Source of the DNA: Vagococcus acidifermentans
Lineage (GTDB): Bacteria > Bacillota > Bacilli > Lactobacillales > Vagococcaceae
NCBI RefSeq assembly: GCF_003987655.1
Contig: NZ_NGKC01000002.1
Location: 62,001-126,000, forward strand
Length of the DNA: 64,000 bases
Direction: 5' to 3'
Shown here: positions 27,246 through 35,405 of the stretch, in pieces
How the letters are laid out: each line of letters starts with the position of its first letter
Position numbering within the stretch: the stretch's first letter is position 1
Position numbers and translations under genes: made by a program
The notes under the pieces: generated by a model
The model's database searches: none
What the model saw: only the letters and a program-made list of their open reading frames with translations
What the model was told of the DNA's origin: nothing

Positions 27246-27987
27246 GGCCATGTGGTCGTTTCAGATGAAGTATTATATCCGCAGACTGTTGGTTTTAGTC
27301 CTACTTTATTTGATAGTGATGGCGGCGAGCTGTGTGTCGGTCGTTTTTTTTGACGGCGCACTGCATTTGGAATCCGTCAGTCTGTTGTTCTTTATTTTTA
27401 TGGTGGTTGCCGCTTGGCTGAATTTTTCCATGAGTCTGACGTTTTTCAGTTACCATGGTTTTTCCCGCAAACAGATAATCCGCAGTTTAGCACTTGCACA
27501 GTTATGTATCAGTCTGTTGACTGCTGTTTTGTCGGTCGCTCATAATCTGCTGGTCACCAGCTTCTCGCTGGAGTACTTTGTCGTGCCCGAAACGGCCCTG
27601 CAAACGGTGTACCTCGCAGAATGGACAAACGAAAAGCCCCTATTGTATGCACTCAGCCTGCTTTTTATCTGGCTGTGCTTTTTCACAGGGATGCAGTTGG
27701 GCAATACGCTTGCGGCAATCGCTTATCGCTTCAGCAGATTAAAAGTATTTGTGCTGCTCAGTCTTTTGGCGGCTGCCGTTATCGGGCTGGTATTGGGCTT
27801 TGCCTTTCTGCCTGCCGTCATACGGACAGCAGTCATTACGGCAATTCGTTTTCTGCTCGGGTTGAACCAAACGCTCGTACCGAAAATCGTGGTCCCCGCC
27901 GCAATCATTGTGATTGGCCTGCTGCTTAGCTTTTGGCTGACACGGAAAGCAGTAGCACGTGTTGACATCAGAAATCAGGTAGACTAG
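27232..27987 (+). CDS. ABC-2-type membrane permease
   Basis: This protein of about 251 residues has six predicted membrane segments: around residues 18-40, 50-72, 90-115, 138-160, 170-195 and 218-240. The N-terminus is basic (MKTNRAMWSFQMKYYIRR). I chose ATG 27232 because AGGAGG lies 8 bases upstream; the frame extends back to 27202 inside the ATPase gene without a ribosome site. It forms the membrane part of the ABC pair. Confidence 0.75.
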   Translation: MKTNRAMWSFQMKYYIRRLLVLVLLYLIVMAASCVSVVFFDGALHLESVSLLFFIFMVVAAWLNFSMSLTFFSYHGFSRKQIIRSLALAQLCISLLTAVLSVAHNLLVTSFSLEYFVVPETALQTVYLAEWTNEKPLLYALSLLFIWLCFFTGMQLGNTLAAIAYRFSRLKVFVLLSLLAAAVIGLVLGFAFLPAVIRTAVITAIRFLLGLNQTLVPKIVVPAAIIVIGLLLSFWLTRKAVARVDIRNQVD

Positions 27988-28012
27988 CTGGCACTCATCA
28001 ATTAGAAAGGGA

Positions 28013-28714
28013 GTGAGCCGTATCAGCAGCATAGATATTATCTCGCGGTTGTTTCTTGCCATCATCATTTCCGGTATCATCGGGTTTGACCGGGAATATA
28101 AAAATCGTCCCGCAGGTATCCGCACACATATTTTAGTATGTGTCGGTGCAACAATTATTGCATTGATTCAAGAACAGATTTCTCTCAACGCGCTTGCGCA
28201 AGTCACAAGCCGGCCGGAGTTGACAGCTGCTTTGCGGGCTGACCCGTCCCGTCTGATCGCCCAAGTGGTCAGCGGTATCGGTTTTTTGGGTGCCGGCACC
28301 ATCATCGTCACCAAGCAATCGGTCCGCGGCTTGACGACAGCAGCTTCTTTATGGGCGGTCGCCTGTTTGGGGATAGCTGTCGGCATGGGATTTTACGCGA
28401 TTTCGATTATCGGGTTTGTCTCGATTGTTCTGGTTTTGTCAGTACTGAAGAAAGTTATCACGATTCCGTCAATGAAAAATCTGGAAATCCGGTTTGTGCA
28501 TCGTCTGGAAACAAAAGAGTTTATTACAACGTATTTTGAAGAACAGCAAGTTGAAATCAAGGATGTCGTTTTTGATGTTGACCTCAGTGAGGATTTTCGT
28601 ATTTATACGAATGTTTACACCATTGAACTGCCTAAAGGGAAAAATTACGCAGATATTATAGAAGATTTATCAAAAAATAAAAATGTATTGAAAATCAGAC
28701 TAATCAATGCATAA
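28013..28714 (+). CDS. MgtC/SapB-family membrane protein
   Basis: The 233-residue protein has the MgtC N-terminal membrane domain: IISRLFLAIIISGIIGFDREYKNRPAGIRTHILVCVGATIIALI, then LIAQVVSGIGFLGAGTIIV and GLTTAASLWAVACLGIAVGMGFY. A soluble C-terminal domain (residues 155-233) follows. In pathogens MgtC modulates ATP synthase and Mg2+ adaptation; in others its role is unclear. The start is probably GTG (28013), with AAAGGGAG almost touching it. The phosphatase gene follows after 14 bases with no terminator. Confidence 0.88.
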   Translation: MSRISSIDIISRLFLAIIISGIIGFDREYKNRPAGIRTHILVCVGATIIALIQEQISLNALAQVTSRPELTAALRADPSRLIAQVVSGIGFLGAGTIIVTKQSVRGLTTAASLWAVACLGIAVGMGFYAISIIGFVSIVLVLSVLKKVITIPSMKNLEIRFVHRLETKEFITTYFEEQQVEIKDVVFDVDLSEDFRIYTNVYTIELPKGKNYADIIEDLSKNKNVLKIRLINA

Positions 28715-28728
28715 AAGGGGAAAATGAT

Positions 28729-29484
28729 ATGGATGCACTGGTAAACTTTAGAGACCTTGGCGGCAAGCAGACAGCTGATGGACGCGAGGTTGTTTCAGGA
28801 AAATTTTTTAGAAGCGGCGAAGTTGTCGGTCTTCCGAACGGCACCAGCGAAAAACTGGTCACTGAGTACCGGCTTCAGACAATCGTCGACTTTCGCGGCG
28901 AATCGGAAGTCAAAATGCGCCCGGACGATACATTGAACGGTGTCAAGTACATTAATATCGATATCTCCAAAGACATCGACGGCGCGACCGGCAGTCTGCA
29001 AAGTATGATTCATCAGGATTTTTCCGCAGATGCTGCCATGATGACACTCTATGAGCAATTCGTCTACAATGCGACAGCGAAAAACGGCTTAAAGTCCTTT
29101 TTGGAAATAAGCGTGTCTGACGACGATATTCCGCTATTGTTCCACTGTTTTGCCGGAAAAGACCGGACAGGTATCGCCGCGGCGCTGATTCTTGCAAGCA
29201 TGGATGTCTCTCGTGACCAGATTTACGAAGACTATCTCGTCACGAACACCTTGCGGAAACCAGCCAACGACCAGATGCTGGCAATGTTTAAGGCAGAGGG
29301 CTATGAAGACCATCAGCTTGTTGAAATCATGAAAATGCTGTATGTCAAAAAAGACTATCTCGCGCGAACGTTTGAACTGATGGATTTGGAATTCGGCGGC
29401 ATCAAAGAGTTTATCCGCAGCAAAGACGGGCTGGGGATGCCGGCTTCCTACTTCGAGACAATGGTCAGCTTATATACAGAGTAA
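28729..29484 (+). CDS. Tyrosine-protein phosphatase (Y_phosphatase3 type)
   Basis: The 251-residue protein begins MDALVNFRDLGGKQTADGRE, has FFRSGEVVGL and the catalytic P-loop HCFAGKDRTGIAAALIL (Cys-X5-Arg; about residue 140), and a YLVTN helix typical of the group. It is a paralogue of the partial gene at the left edge. The substrate may be phosphotyrosine or a phosphoinositide-like compound; neither can be shown here. An AAAAGGGGAAA site precedes the ATG. It is probably cotranscribed with the MgtC-like gene. Confidence 0.88.
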   Translation: MDALVNFRDLGGKQTADGREVVSGKFFRSGEVVGLPNGTSEKLVTEYRLQTIVDFRGESEVKMRPDDTLNGVKYINIDISKDIDGATGSLQSMIHQDFSADAAMMTLYEQFVYNATAKNGLKSFLEISVSDDDIPLLFHCFAGKDRTGIAAALILASMDVSRDQIYEDYLVTNTLRKPANDQMLAMFKAEGYEDHQLVEIMKMLYVKKDYLARTFELMDLEFGGIKEFIRSKDGLGMPASYFETMVSLYTE

Positions 29485-29520
29485 AACAAACGTCAGTCTG
29501 GTCAGGACTGACGTTTGTTT
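29484..29520. terminator. Hairpin between the phosphatase and ogt (convergent)
   Basis: AAACAAACGTCAGTC and GACTGACGTTTGTTT form a perfect 15-base stem. T-rich flanks are short, better on the minus strand. It overlaps the end of both genes. Confidence 0.75.
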
Positions 29521-30008
29521 GCGGTGACAGCTTCGTGCTGAAGAAGTTTTTGTTTCAATAAAATACCTTGTTCGCCAGACCCCATATAACCGGTCAGTTT
29601 GCCGTTTTTGCCGATGACCCGGTGGCAGGGAATGATGATTGCAACCGGGTTTTGTTTATTGGCTTGTCCGACAGCTCTGACCGCATCAGGTGAACCGGCT
29701 GCTTCGGCAATGTCTTGATATGTCCGGGTTTCGCCGTACGGGATGGCTTGCAGTGCCTGCCAGACCCGCTGCTGAAAGGCTGTCCCTTGGGGGATATGCA
29801 GTTTTACGCTGAATTCAGTGCGCTGCCCGTCAAAATATTCATCCAGTTCTGTTATCGCCTGCCGGATAAACTGGTTGGGCGACTCCAAGGACGCATCATT
29901 TTCTGCCTGCTGTTGTTTTGCAGTTTCTTCGGTAATAAAGCGCAGACCAGTCAGGCCATACGAGTCTGCTGTTAGTTCAAGTAATGCAAACGGGTGTCGG
30001 TAAATCAT
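29502..30008 (-). CDS. ogt: Methylated-DNA-protein cysteine methyltransferase
   Basis: The 168-residue repair protein has the active-site motif IIPCHRVIGKNGKLTGYMGS, with the acceptor Cys in PCHRV, and the HTH-like FQQRVWQALQAIPYGETRTYQDIAEAAG. It removes O6-methylguanine lesions in a suicide reaction. The N-terminal part is short, so it is Ogt-like and not an Ada fusion. AAAGGAG lies 8 bases before ATG 30008. Monocistronic. Confidence 0.95.
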   Translation of the reverse strand: MIYRHPFALLELTADSYGLTGLRFITEETAKQQQAENDASLESPNQFIRQAITELDEYFDGQRTEFSVKLHIPQGTAFQQRVWQALQAIPYGETRTYQDIAEAAGSPDAVRAVGQANKQNPVAIIIPCHRVIGKNGKLTGYMGSGEQGILLKQKLLQHEAVTANKRQS

Positions 30009-30096
30009 CTTGCCGTCTCCTTTTTACCGTATCATATCAAAAACAGGCAAAATATGATAGTATAAAAACAAGGTAAAGAAAAGAAGGAATTGCTGA

Positions 30097-31488
30097 ATGG
30101 AAAGAATACATATTTTTCATACAAATGACCTCCATTCCCACTTAGAGCATTGGCCAAAAATCAGGCGTTTTCTAATTGCCCATCAGGAAAAACTGAGACA
30201 AAAGGAAATTGCTACACTGACAATCGACCTTGGCGACTTTATCGACCGCGTGCATCCGTTTACTGATGCCACATTTGGTCAAGGGAATATTGATTTGATG
30301 AATACGGTTAACTTTGATGCGGTGACAATCGGCAACAACGAGGGTCTGGGACTGCCGCATGATCGTCTTGACCATCTGTATGATGGCGCTGAATTTGATG
30401 TCCTTCTGGGCAATTTTTTTGATAGGAAAAGCGGAGAGCGTCCAGCCTGGGCGTCACCGTATAAAATAGTGACGACGCGCGGCGGCACACGCATCGGACT
30501 GTTGGGACTGACGGCGTCGTTTCCGCTGACCCACCATGCGTTAGGCTGGGATGTGGTGCCGCCGGATGACGTGCTGCCCCAGCTCTTGCAGGAACTTTCC
30601 GGCAAAACGGATATTCTTATTTTATTGTCGCATCTCGGTTTGCCGGAGGACAAGCGGCTGGCCCGCGAGTATCCTGAATTTGATGTGATACTCGGCTCGC
30701 ACACGCATCATCTGCTGCCGGAGGGGCTTGTGGTTGGCAAGACGCTGTTGACCGGTGCCGGACGTTTTGGTGAATATATTGGAGAAGTGCGTTTGACAGT
30801 GACGCCCGAACATCAGATTATTGAAAAAAAAGCTGTCACTGTTGCTGTTGAATCACTGCCGGAAAGACAGGAAGATGCCGCTGAGATTGTCGGTTATCTT
30901 GACAAGGGCCGACATATTCTTGAAGCGGATGAACAGGCATTTTTGTGTCAGCCGCTGGAGCTGGGACGCAACGACGACCGTTCGCTTGTCACGCAAGCAC
31001 TGTACGCCATCACAGAAACGGCAGGCGCGCCGGTGGGGATTTTAAGCACCGGATTGTTTTTGACCGAGCTGCCGCAAGGTTCTGTCAATATGGCGCAGCT
31101 GCACCGCTGTCTGCCGCACCCGATGCATTTAATCCGAGTCACGCTGAAAGGCACAGATGTCATCCGTCTGGTGAGAGAGATGGAGAAAAACCGCGGCTTT
31201 TTAAAACACTTTTCGGTGACAGGCATGGGGTTTCGTGGTAAAATTTTTGGTGATATTTGTTATTATCAGTTGGCGTACGACCAGACAACTGGTACCGTCT
31301 ACTGGTGCGGTCAGCCGGTGGACAAAGCAAAAGAGTATCAACTGGTGACAGTGGATCATTTTATGTTTATTCCTTTTTTTCCGACAATCGAGCTGGCAGG
31401 AGATGTTGAAGTGGTGTCTGCCGGATTTCTCAGGGAAATTTTGGGTGCCTATTTGGGCCGGCACTGTCCGCTTCGCGTAAATAATTGA
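30097..31488 (+). CDS. yunD: Bifunctional metallophosphatase/5'-nucleotidase (YunD-like)
   Basis: The 463-residue protein has the metallophosphatase motifs FHTNDLHSHLEHW, IDLGDFIDRVHP, AVTIGNNEG, LLSHLGLPED and ILGSHTHH (residues 1-205), then a 5_nucleotid_C domain (residues 270-430). There is no signal peptide, unlike secreted 5'-nucleotidases, so it acts in the cytoplasm on nucleotides. It leads the yunD-yutD-yutF-DUF1461 set common in Bacillales and Lactobacillales. AAGAAGGAA precedes ATG 30097. Confidence 0.9.
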   Translation: MERIHIFHTNDLHSHLEHWPKIRRFLIAHQEKLRQKEIATLTIDLGDFIDRVHPFTDATFGQGNIDLMNTVNFDAVTIGNNEGLGLPHDRLDHLYDGAEFDVLLGNFFDRKSGERPAWASPYKIVTTRGGTRIGLLGLTASFPLTHHALGWDVVPPDDVLPQLLQELSGKTDILILLSHLGLPEDKRLAREYPEFDVILGSHTHHLLPEGLVVGKTLLTGAGRFGEYIGEVRLTVTPEHQIIEKKAVTVAVESLPERQEDAAEIVGYLDKGRHILEADEQAFLCQPLELGRNDDRSLVTQALYAITETAGAPVGILSTGLFLTELPQGSVNMAQLHRCLPHPMHLIRVTLKGTDVIRLVREMEKNRGFLKHFSVTGMGFRGKIFGDICYYQLAYDQTTGTVYWCGQPVDKAKEYQLVTVDHFMFIPFFPTIELAGDVEVVSAGFLREILGAYLGRHCPLRVNN

Positions 31489-31508
31489 GAAAGAACGAGG
31501 CTGAAAAA

Positions 31509-32120
31509 ATGGCTGATAATAAAGAGAAACTGTTGAAAGACGACACAGTTACAAACAAACCATCAGATAAATTGGATGATATCATAGAAGATGTGCTGGA
31601 AGGCGAACTGGCGCCGCTTGACCCGGCTAATTTTAAACTGGGCGATTTGCGTTACCAGTTAGTCAAAAATTACCGCGACGGGTTTGATTACGAGAGACTG
31701 ACAGAGCGCTACAACAATATTTTGGACCGGTATGATTACATAGTCGGCGACTGGGGTTATGATCAGTTGCGGTTGAAAGGCTTCTTTGAAGATTCCCGGC
31801 GCAATACACCGGCAGATGTGCGCATCAGTGCGCTGGAAGATTACCTCTATGAATACTGCAATTTCGGCTGTGCCTATTTTGTCATCAAGCAGTTGGAAGG
31901 TCCTAAAAAGAAGAAAGGCCGTCCGCAAAACAATCGCCGCAAATCCAGAGGCGACCGCCAGCAGGCGCATATCAATGAGAAAAAAATCGATACGACTAAA
32001 AAGCGGCGCAATCCGACGATTAAAAACAAAAAGGACACACAGCGCAAACAACCCGCTGAAAAACCGGGCGGCAACACAGACAGTAACCGCCACTTTACCA
32101 TTCGTAAAAAAGAAAGCTGA
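31509..32120 (+). CDS. yutD: YutD-family protein (DUF1027) with a basic tail
   Basis: This protein of about 203 residues has a YutD core at residues 40-135: [43 protein letters not shown] and [16 protein letters not shown] long Lys/Arg/Asn-rich tail follows (residues 135-203), likely disordered and possibly RNA-binding. ATG 31509 is favoured by GAGG 8 bases upstream; a TTG at 31485 would overlap yunD. Function is unknown; the gene is conserved beside yutF. Confidence 0.85.
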   Translation: MADNKEKLLKDDTVTNKPSDKLDDIIEDVLEGELAPLDPANFKLGDLRYQLVKNYRDGFDYERLTERYNNILDRYDYIVGDWGYDQLRLKGFFEDSRRNTPADVRISALEDYLYEYCNFGCAYFVIKQLEGPKKKKGRPQNNRRKSRGDRQQAHINEKKIDTTKKRRNPTIKNKKDTQRKQPAEKPGGNTDSNRHFTIRKKES

Positions 32121-32134
32121 TTCAGGAGAAATGT

Positions 32135-32899
32135 ATGACGTATAAAGGATATTTGATTGATTTAGACGGCACGATTTATTTAGGAACAAAGCCGATACCG
32201 GCCGGCAGACGGTTTGTTGAACGCCTGCAGCAAAAACATATTCCATTTTTATTTGTGACCAATAATACGACAAAAACACCGCAAGTCGTCCAGCAGCGTC
32301 TGGCAGACGAGTTCGGTATTTTTGTTGATGAAGCTGTCATTTACACAGCGACGTTGGCAACTATCGACTACATGGACAGCCGCGGACTTGGCAAAACATT
32401 CTACGCAATCGGCGAAGCCGGATTGATAGAATCGATTTCAGCGGCAGGATACATCTGGGATACGGAAACGCCTGACTATGTCGTGGTTGGCTTGGACAGT
32501 CATGTGACTTACCGACAGTTTGAACTTGCGACGCTGGCTGTGCAAAAGGGGGCACTGTTAATCGGCACAAACCCAGACAAAAATATTCCGACAGAAAGAG
32601 GACTGGTGCCCGGGGCAGGCTCACTGATAGCGTTGATGGAAACGGCGACGCAGCAGGAAGCAGTGATAATCGGCAAGCCTAACCGGTACATCATGGAGTC
32701 GGCTTTGAGGGAACTCGGGCTGCCGAAACACGATGTTCTGATGGTCGGAGATAATTATGAGACAGATATTCAGGCAGCCATTCAGGACGGCATTGATTCT
32801 TTGCTCGTGCTGACAGGTTTCACTCAGAAAGAGGAAATCGCCGGTTTGCCGGTTGCACCGACATATGTCCGCGACTCCCTCGATGACTGGCAGGTTTGA
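32135..32899 (+). CDS. yutF: HAD-superfamily sugar-phosphate/NagD-like phosphatase (YutF)
   Basis: The 254-residue class IIA HAD hydrolase has motif [12 protein letters not shown], motif [11 protein letters not shown], motif III with [14 protein letters not shown] and motif [20 protein letters not shown]. It matches the TIGR01457 group. It probably dephosphorylates small sugar phosphates or nucleotides in the cytoplasm. It lies 14 bases after yutD and one base before the DUF1461 gene. Confidence 0.9.
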   Translation: MTYKGYLIDLDGTIYLGTKPIPAGRRFVERLQQKHIPFLFVTNNTTKTPQVVQQRLADEFGIFVDEAVIYTATLATIDYMDSRGLGKTFYAIGEAGLIESISAAGYIWDTETPDYVVVGLDSHVTYRQFELATLAVQKGALLIGTNPDKNIPTERGLVPGAGSLIALMETATQQEAVIIGKPNRYIMESALRELGLPKHDVLMVGDNYETDIQAAIQDGIDSLLVLTGFTQKEEIAGLPVAPTYVRDSLDDWQV

Positions 32900-32900
32900 T

Positions 32901-33536
32901 ATGAACAAAAAAATAACCCATTGGCTTGGACTGACGGCACTGATACTGTGTCTGCTGACACTGGCCATTTCAATCACAATTAATGCGTTTCCGCTGTATT
33001 ATGCCGATATCGACTATTTAAATATATTGGACTATGTGGAAGTAACCAAAGAAGCATTAATTAAAAATTACCATATTTTGATGGAATACTTGAACTTCCC
33101 GTGGGTGCGGGAGCTTCAGATGCCTGATTTCCCGACGTCTGAAAGCGGGGCGCTTCACTTTTATGAGGTCAAGCGCTTGTTTCAACTGAACTATGCTGTT
33201 TTTTTGCTGACAGTAATCCCAAGCATCGTTTACGTTCGCTACTTGGTGAAAACAGCTTCTTTATGGCGTATCATCCGGCCGTTTCAGTCTTTGGTGACAT
33301 TCTTGATTGCGCTGGTATTTTTGATGGGGATTGCGTTTGACCGCTTTTTTGTCCTTTTTCACGAAGTGTTTTTCAACAACGATGCGTGGATTTTTGACCC
33401 GGCAACGGACCCGATTATTCTTGCCTTGCCGCAAGCGTACTTTATGCATTGTTTTATTTTGTTTTTTATTCTATTTATCGGTTTTCAACTGCTGGGCATA
33501 TTGATTGCCAAGAAGCAGGTCGAACGGTTACGATAA
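32901..33536 (+). CDS. TIGR01906/DUF1461 integral membrane protein
   Basis: This 211-residue protein has an N-terminal membrane segment (residues 7-30), an extracytoplasmic loop with YADIDYLNILDYVEVTKEALIKNYHILMEYL, and three more segments (about 95-115, 130-150 and 180-203). DVDYxN-like loops and the DPATDPIILALPQ stretch are typical of the family. Function unknown. The ATG lies right after the yutF stop and the ribosome site is weak, so it likely depends on translational coupling. Confidence 0.85.
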   Translation: MNKKITHWLGLTALILCLLTLAISITINAFPLYYADIDYLNILDYVEVTKEALIKNYHILMEYLNFPWVRELQMPDFPTSESGALHFYEVKRLFQLNYAVFLLTVIPSIVYVRYLVKTASLWRIIRPFQSLVTFLIALVFLMGIAFDRFFVLFHEVFFNNDAWIFDPATDPIILALPQAYFMHCFILFFILFIGFQLLGILIAKKQVERLR

Positions 33537-33581
33537 AAAATGTCCTTCTTGATTGTTTAAAAACAAGAAGGACATTTTTTT
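33535..33581. terminator. Bidirectional terminator after the yunD operon
   Basis: AAAAAATGTCCTTCTTG pairs with CAAGAAGGACATTTTTT; both flanks give T runs on the respective strands. Confidence 0.9.
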
Positions 33582-33593
33582 ATGTTGCTGCAT

Positions 33594-34082
33594 TTATTCA
33601 GGAATGGAATGCGCCAGACGGCTGGCAGCGGCAGCGGCGATAGCGCCGATGATATCATCGAGAAATGTGTGGACAGCGTTACCGTTGTGCGAGTTAAGTT
33701 CTTTTAATATTCCCGGCTTGACTTTGTCGATATAGCCGTAATTGGTAAAGCCGATGGAGCCGTAAACATTCACGATAGCAAGTGCCAGAATTTCATCCAC
33801 CCCGTACAGTCCTTCATCGCTTTCAATGATGTGCTGGAGGGGAGGGAGAAGTTTCTTTTCTTCGGCCAACAAATCCAATTGGATGCCCGTAATAATGGCA
33901 TTTTGGACTTCGCGTTTTTCTAAAACAGCTTCCACGTTTTCCTGACATTGTTCCAGTGTCAGTTCTTCCACGTATTCTTTTTGCAAATAGTAGACAAGTT
34001 CCGCAATGCTGTCGATGGAAACGCCGCGCTGCTTCAGCAAATCTTTTGCAATTCTGCCTAATTCTTCAGTGTTTATCTTCAA
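33594..34082 (-). CDS. Phosphatidylglycerophosphatase A-like protein (YutG)
   Basis: The 162-residue protein has the PgpA-like pattern of Firmicutes YutG: IAKDLLKQRGVSIDSIAELVYYLQ, GLYGVDEILALAIVNVYGSIGFTNYGYIDKVKPG and HTFLDDIIGAIAAAAASRL. It may dephosphorylate phosphatidylglycerophosphate, though this soluble-looking subgroup is not well tested. The start is probably TTG 34080-34082, with AAAGGGGG 6 bases upstream; the frame extends to 34136 without a ribosome site. It follows yumC by 56 bases. Confidence 0.85.
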   Translation of the reverse strand: MKINTEELGRIAKDLLKQRGVSIDSIAELVYYLQKEYVEELTLEQCQENVEAVLEKREVQNAIITGIQLDLLAEEKKLLPPLQHIIESDEGLYGVDEILALAIVNVYGSIGFTNYGYIDKVKPGILKELNSHNGNAVHTFLDDIIGAIAAAAASRLAHSIPE

Positions 34083-34138
34083 AATTATCCCCCTTTGGCA
34101 CTCGCTTGATATGATATCTAAGTATAACCTAAACACAA

Positions 34139-35131
34139 CTATCCGTAAAGACTGGTACTGTGCATCGGCTGCAGCCGTTCTTCCGGATGGATAAAATGCA
34201 GGGCGTTATTGACCGCAGTCGGAGCTTCGCCAAAACCGGTCGCAATCAGTTTGACTTTGCCGGCATATGTCGCAATATCGCCAATGGCGTAGACACCTGA
34301 AATGTTCGTGGACATGTCGCTGTTCACAAGTAAAGTGTTGCCTTTGCGTTCAAGCGGCCATTTTTTGATAGGTCCAAGAGAAGATGAAAAACCATAATTG
34401 ATCAGCAAATGGTCGGTATCGACCACTTCCCGCCGGTCTTCTTTTGGATTGTAGATAGTTACCGCATGCAATGTGCAGCCATCATGTTCCAGTTCTTCAA
34501 GGACGTAAGGTGTCTTTACCATAACATTGGACGACTCGAGCTGCTCAAGACTGTATTCATGTGCCCGGAACTTCGGGCGGCGATGCAGAAGCGTGACTTC
34601 CGCCGCTGTTTTTTCCAGCATCAGTGCCCAGTCGACAGCCGAATCGCCACCGCCGCAAACCACGACCCGTTTATCTGAAAATTGGGTCATGTCTTTGACG
34701 GCGTAATGGAGGGAGGTGCCTTCCAGCGCCTCGTTTCCTGCCAAATTTATCCGTCTTGGCTGAAACGCCCCGTTTCCTGCCGCGATGATAACGGCTTTGG
34801 TGTAATGGTCATCTTGCGTGTTCGTCGTAATCATCAACGACTGGTCCGCTTGCGGCAAAATGTCGCTGACTTCCTGATTGAGACAAATCGTATGGTTGAA
34901 TTTTTCGATTTGTCTCGTCAAGTTGTCGATGAGTTCGTGCGCTTTGACTTTTGGAAAGCCAGCCACATCATAAATATATTTTTCCGGATACAGCAGCGCT
35001 AACTGTCCGCCCAGCTCCGGCAATGCTTCAATAATTTTAGTTTTGGCGCCGCGCATCCCTGCGTAGAATGCTGCAAACAGCCCAGTTGGGCCACCGCCGA
35101 TAATCGTAATATCGTATACTTGTTTTGTCAT
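34139..35131 (-). CDS. Ferredoxin/flavodoxin-NADP+ reductase, thioredoxin-reductase-like (YumC)
   Basis: The 330-residue flavoprotein has [21 protein letters not shown] (FAD motif), [22 protein letters not shown], the NADPH motif [16 protein letters not shown] and the closing [11 protein letters not shown]. It lacks the CXXC pair of thioredoxin reductase, which is the YumC hallmark. It passes electrons between NADPH and ferredoxin or flavodoxin. It has a GGCGGG site and its own upstream region, and pgpA follows. Confidence 0.92.
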   Translation of the reverse strand: MTKQVYDITIIGGGPTGLFAAFYAGMRGAKTKIIEALPELGGQLALLYPEKYIYDVAGFPKVKAHELIDNLTRQIEKFNHTICLNQEVSDILPQADQSLMITTNTQDDHYTKAVIIAAGNGAFQPRRINLAGNEALEGTSLHYAVKDMTQFSDKRVVVCGGGDSAVDWALMLEKTAAEVTLLHRRPKFRAHEYSLEQLESSNVMVKTPYVLEELEHDGCTLHAVTIYNPKEDRREVVDTDHLLINYGFSSSLGPIKKWPLERKGNTLLVNSDMSTNISGVYAIGDIATYAGKVKLIATGFGEAPTAVNNALHFIHPEERLQPMHSTSLYG

Positions 35132-35158
35132 TAAATTACCCGCCTTTTCTAACGATAC

Positions 35159-35168
35159 ACTACGTAGT
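35159..35168. repeat. Perfect 10-base palindrome upstream of yumC
   Basis: ACTACGTAGT lies 28 bases before the yumC start and overlaps a minus-strand TATACT. It may be an operator half or part of a promoter; no matching regulator is known. Confidence 0.35.
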
Positions 35169-35305
35169 ATAAAGGATGTTCAGCAAAAAAAAAATAAATA
35201 TGTTTGCAGCAGATAGCGGCAGATGGGATTGTTCGACAATAAAAAAAATATATAGAGATGCTCGGAAATGTATATTACTAATGGTGTTGAGCAGTTTATA
35301 AGTGT

Positions 35306-35331
35306 TGCACTAATGAAAGTGCATTTTTTTT
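35306..35331 (+). terminator. Small hairpin with T8 upstream of the PRD regulator gene
   Basis: TGCACT and AGTGCA pair around six bases, then TTTTTTTT. It precedes the TATAAT (35348-35353) of the following gene and ends no visible gene on this strand. Confidence 0.5.
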
Positions 35332-35347
35332 GTATTGAAGAAACCGC

Positions 35348-35353
35348 TATAAT
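35348..35353 (+). promoter_or_regulatory. -10 box of the SFCGS/DUF4310 cluster
   Basis: A perfect TATAAT, 53 bases before the regulator start. The -35 is poor, in keeping with an activator-dependent or weak promoter. Confidence 0.45.
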
Positions 35354-35405
35354 CGTTTAACTTATAAGTATAGAATAAACACATCACAGAAAGAAGCTGA
35401 TAATC

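Noticed and set aside
34090-34112. TTGGCACTCGCTTGAT as a sigma-54 promoter
   Set aside because: The conserved GG-N10-GC spacing is not met (AT at the GC position) and the site faces into the pgpA/yumC gap with no suitable gene.
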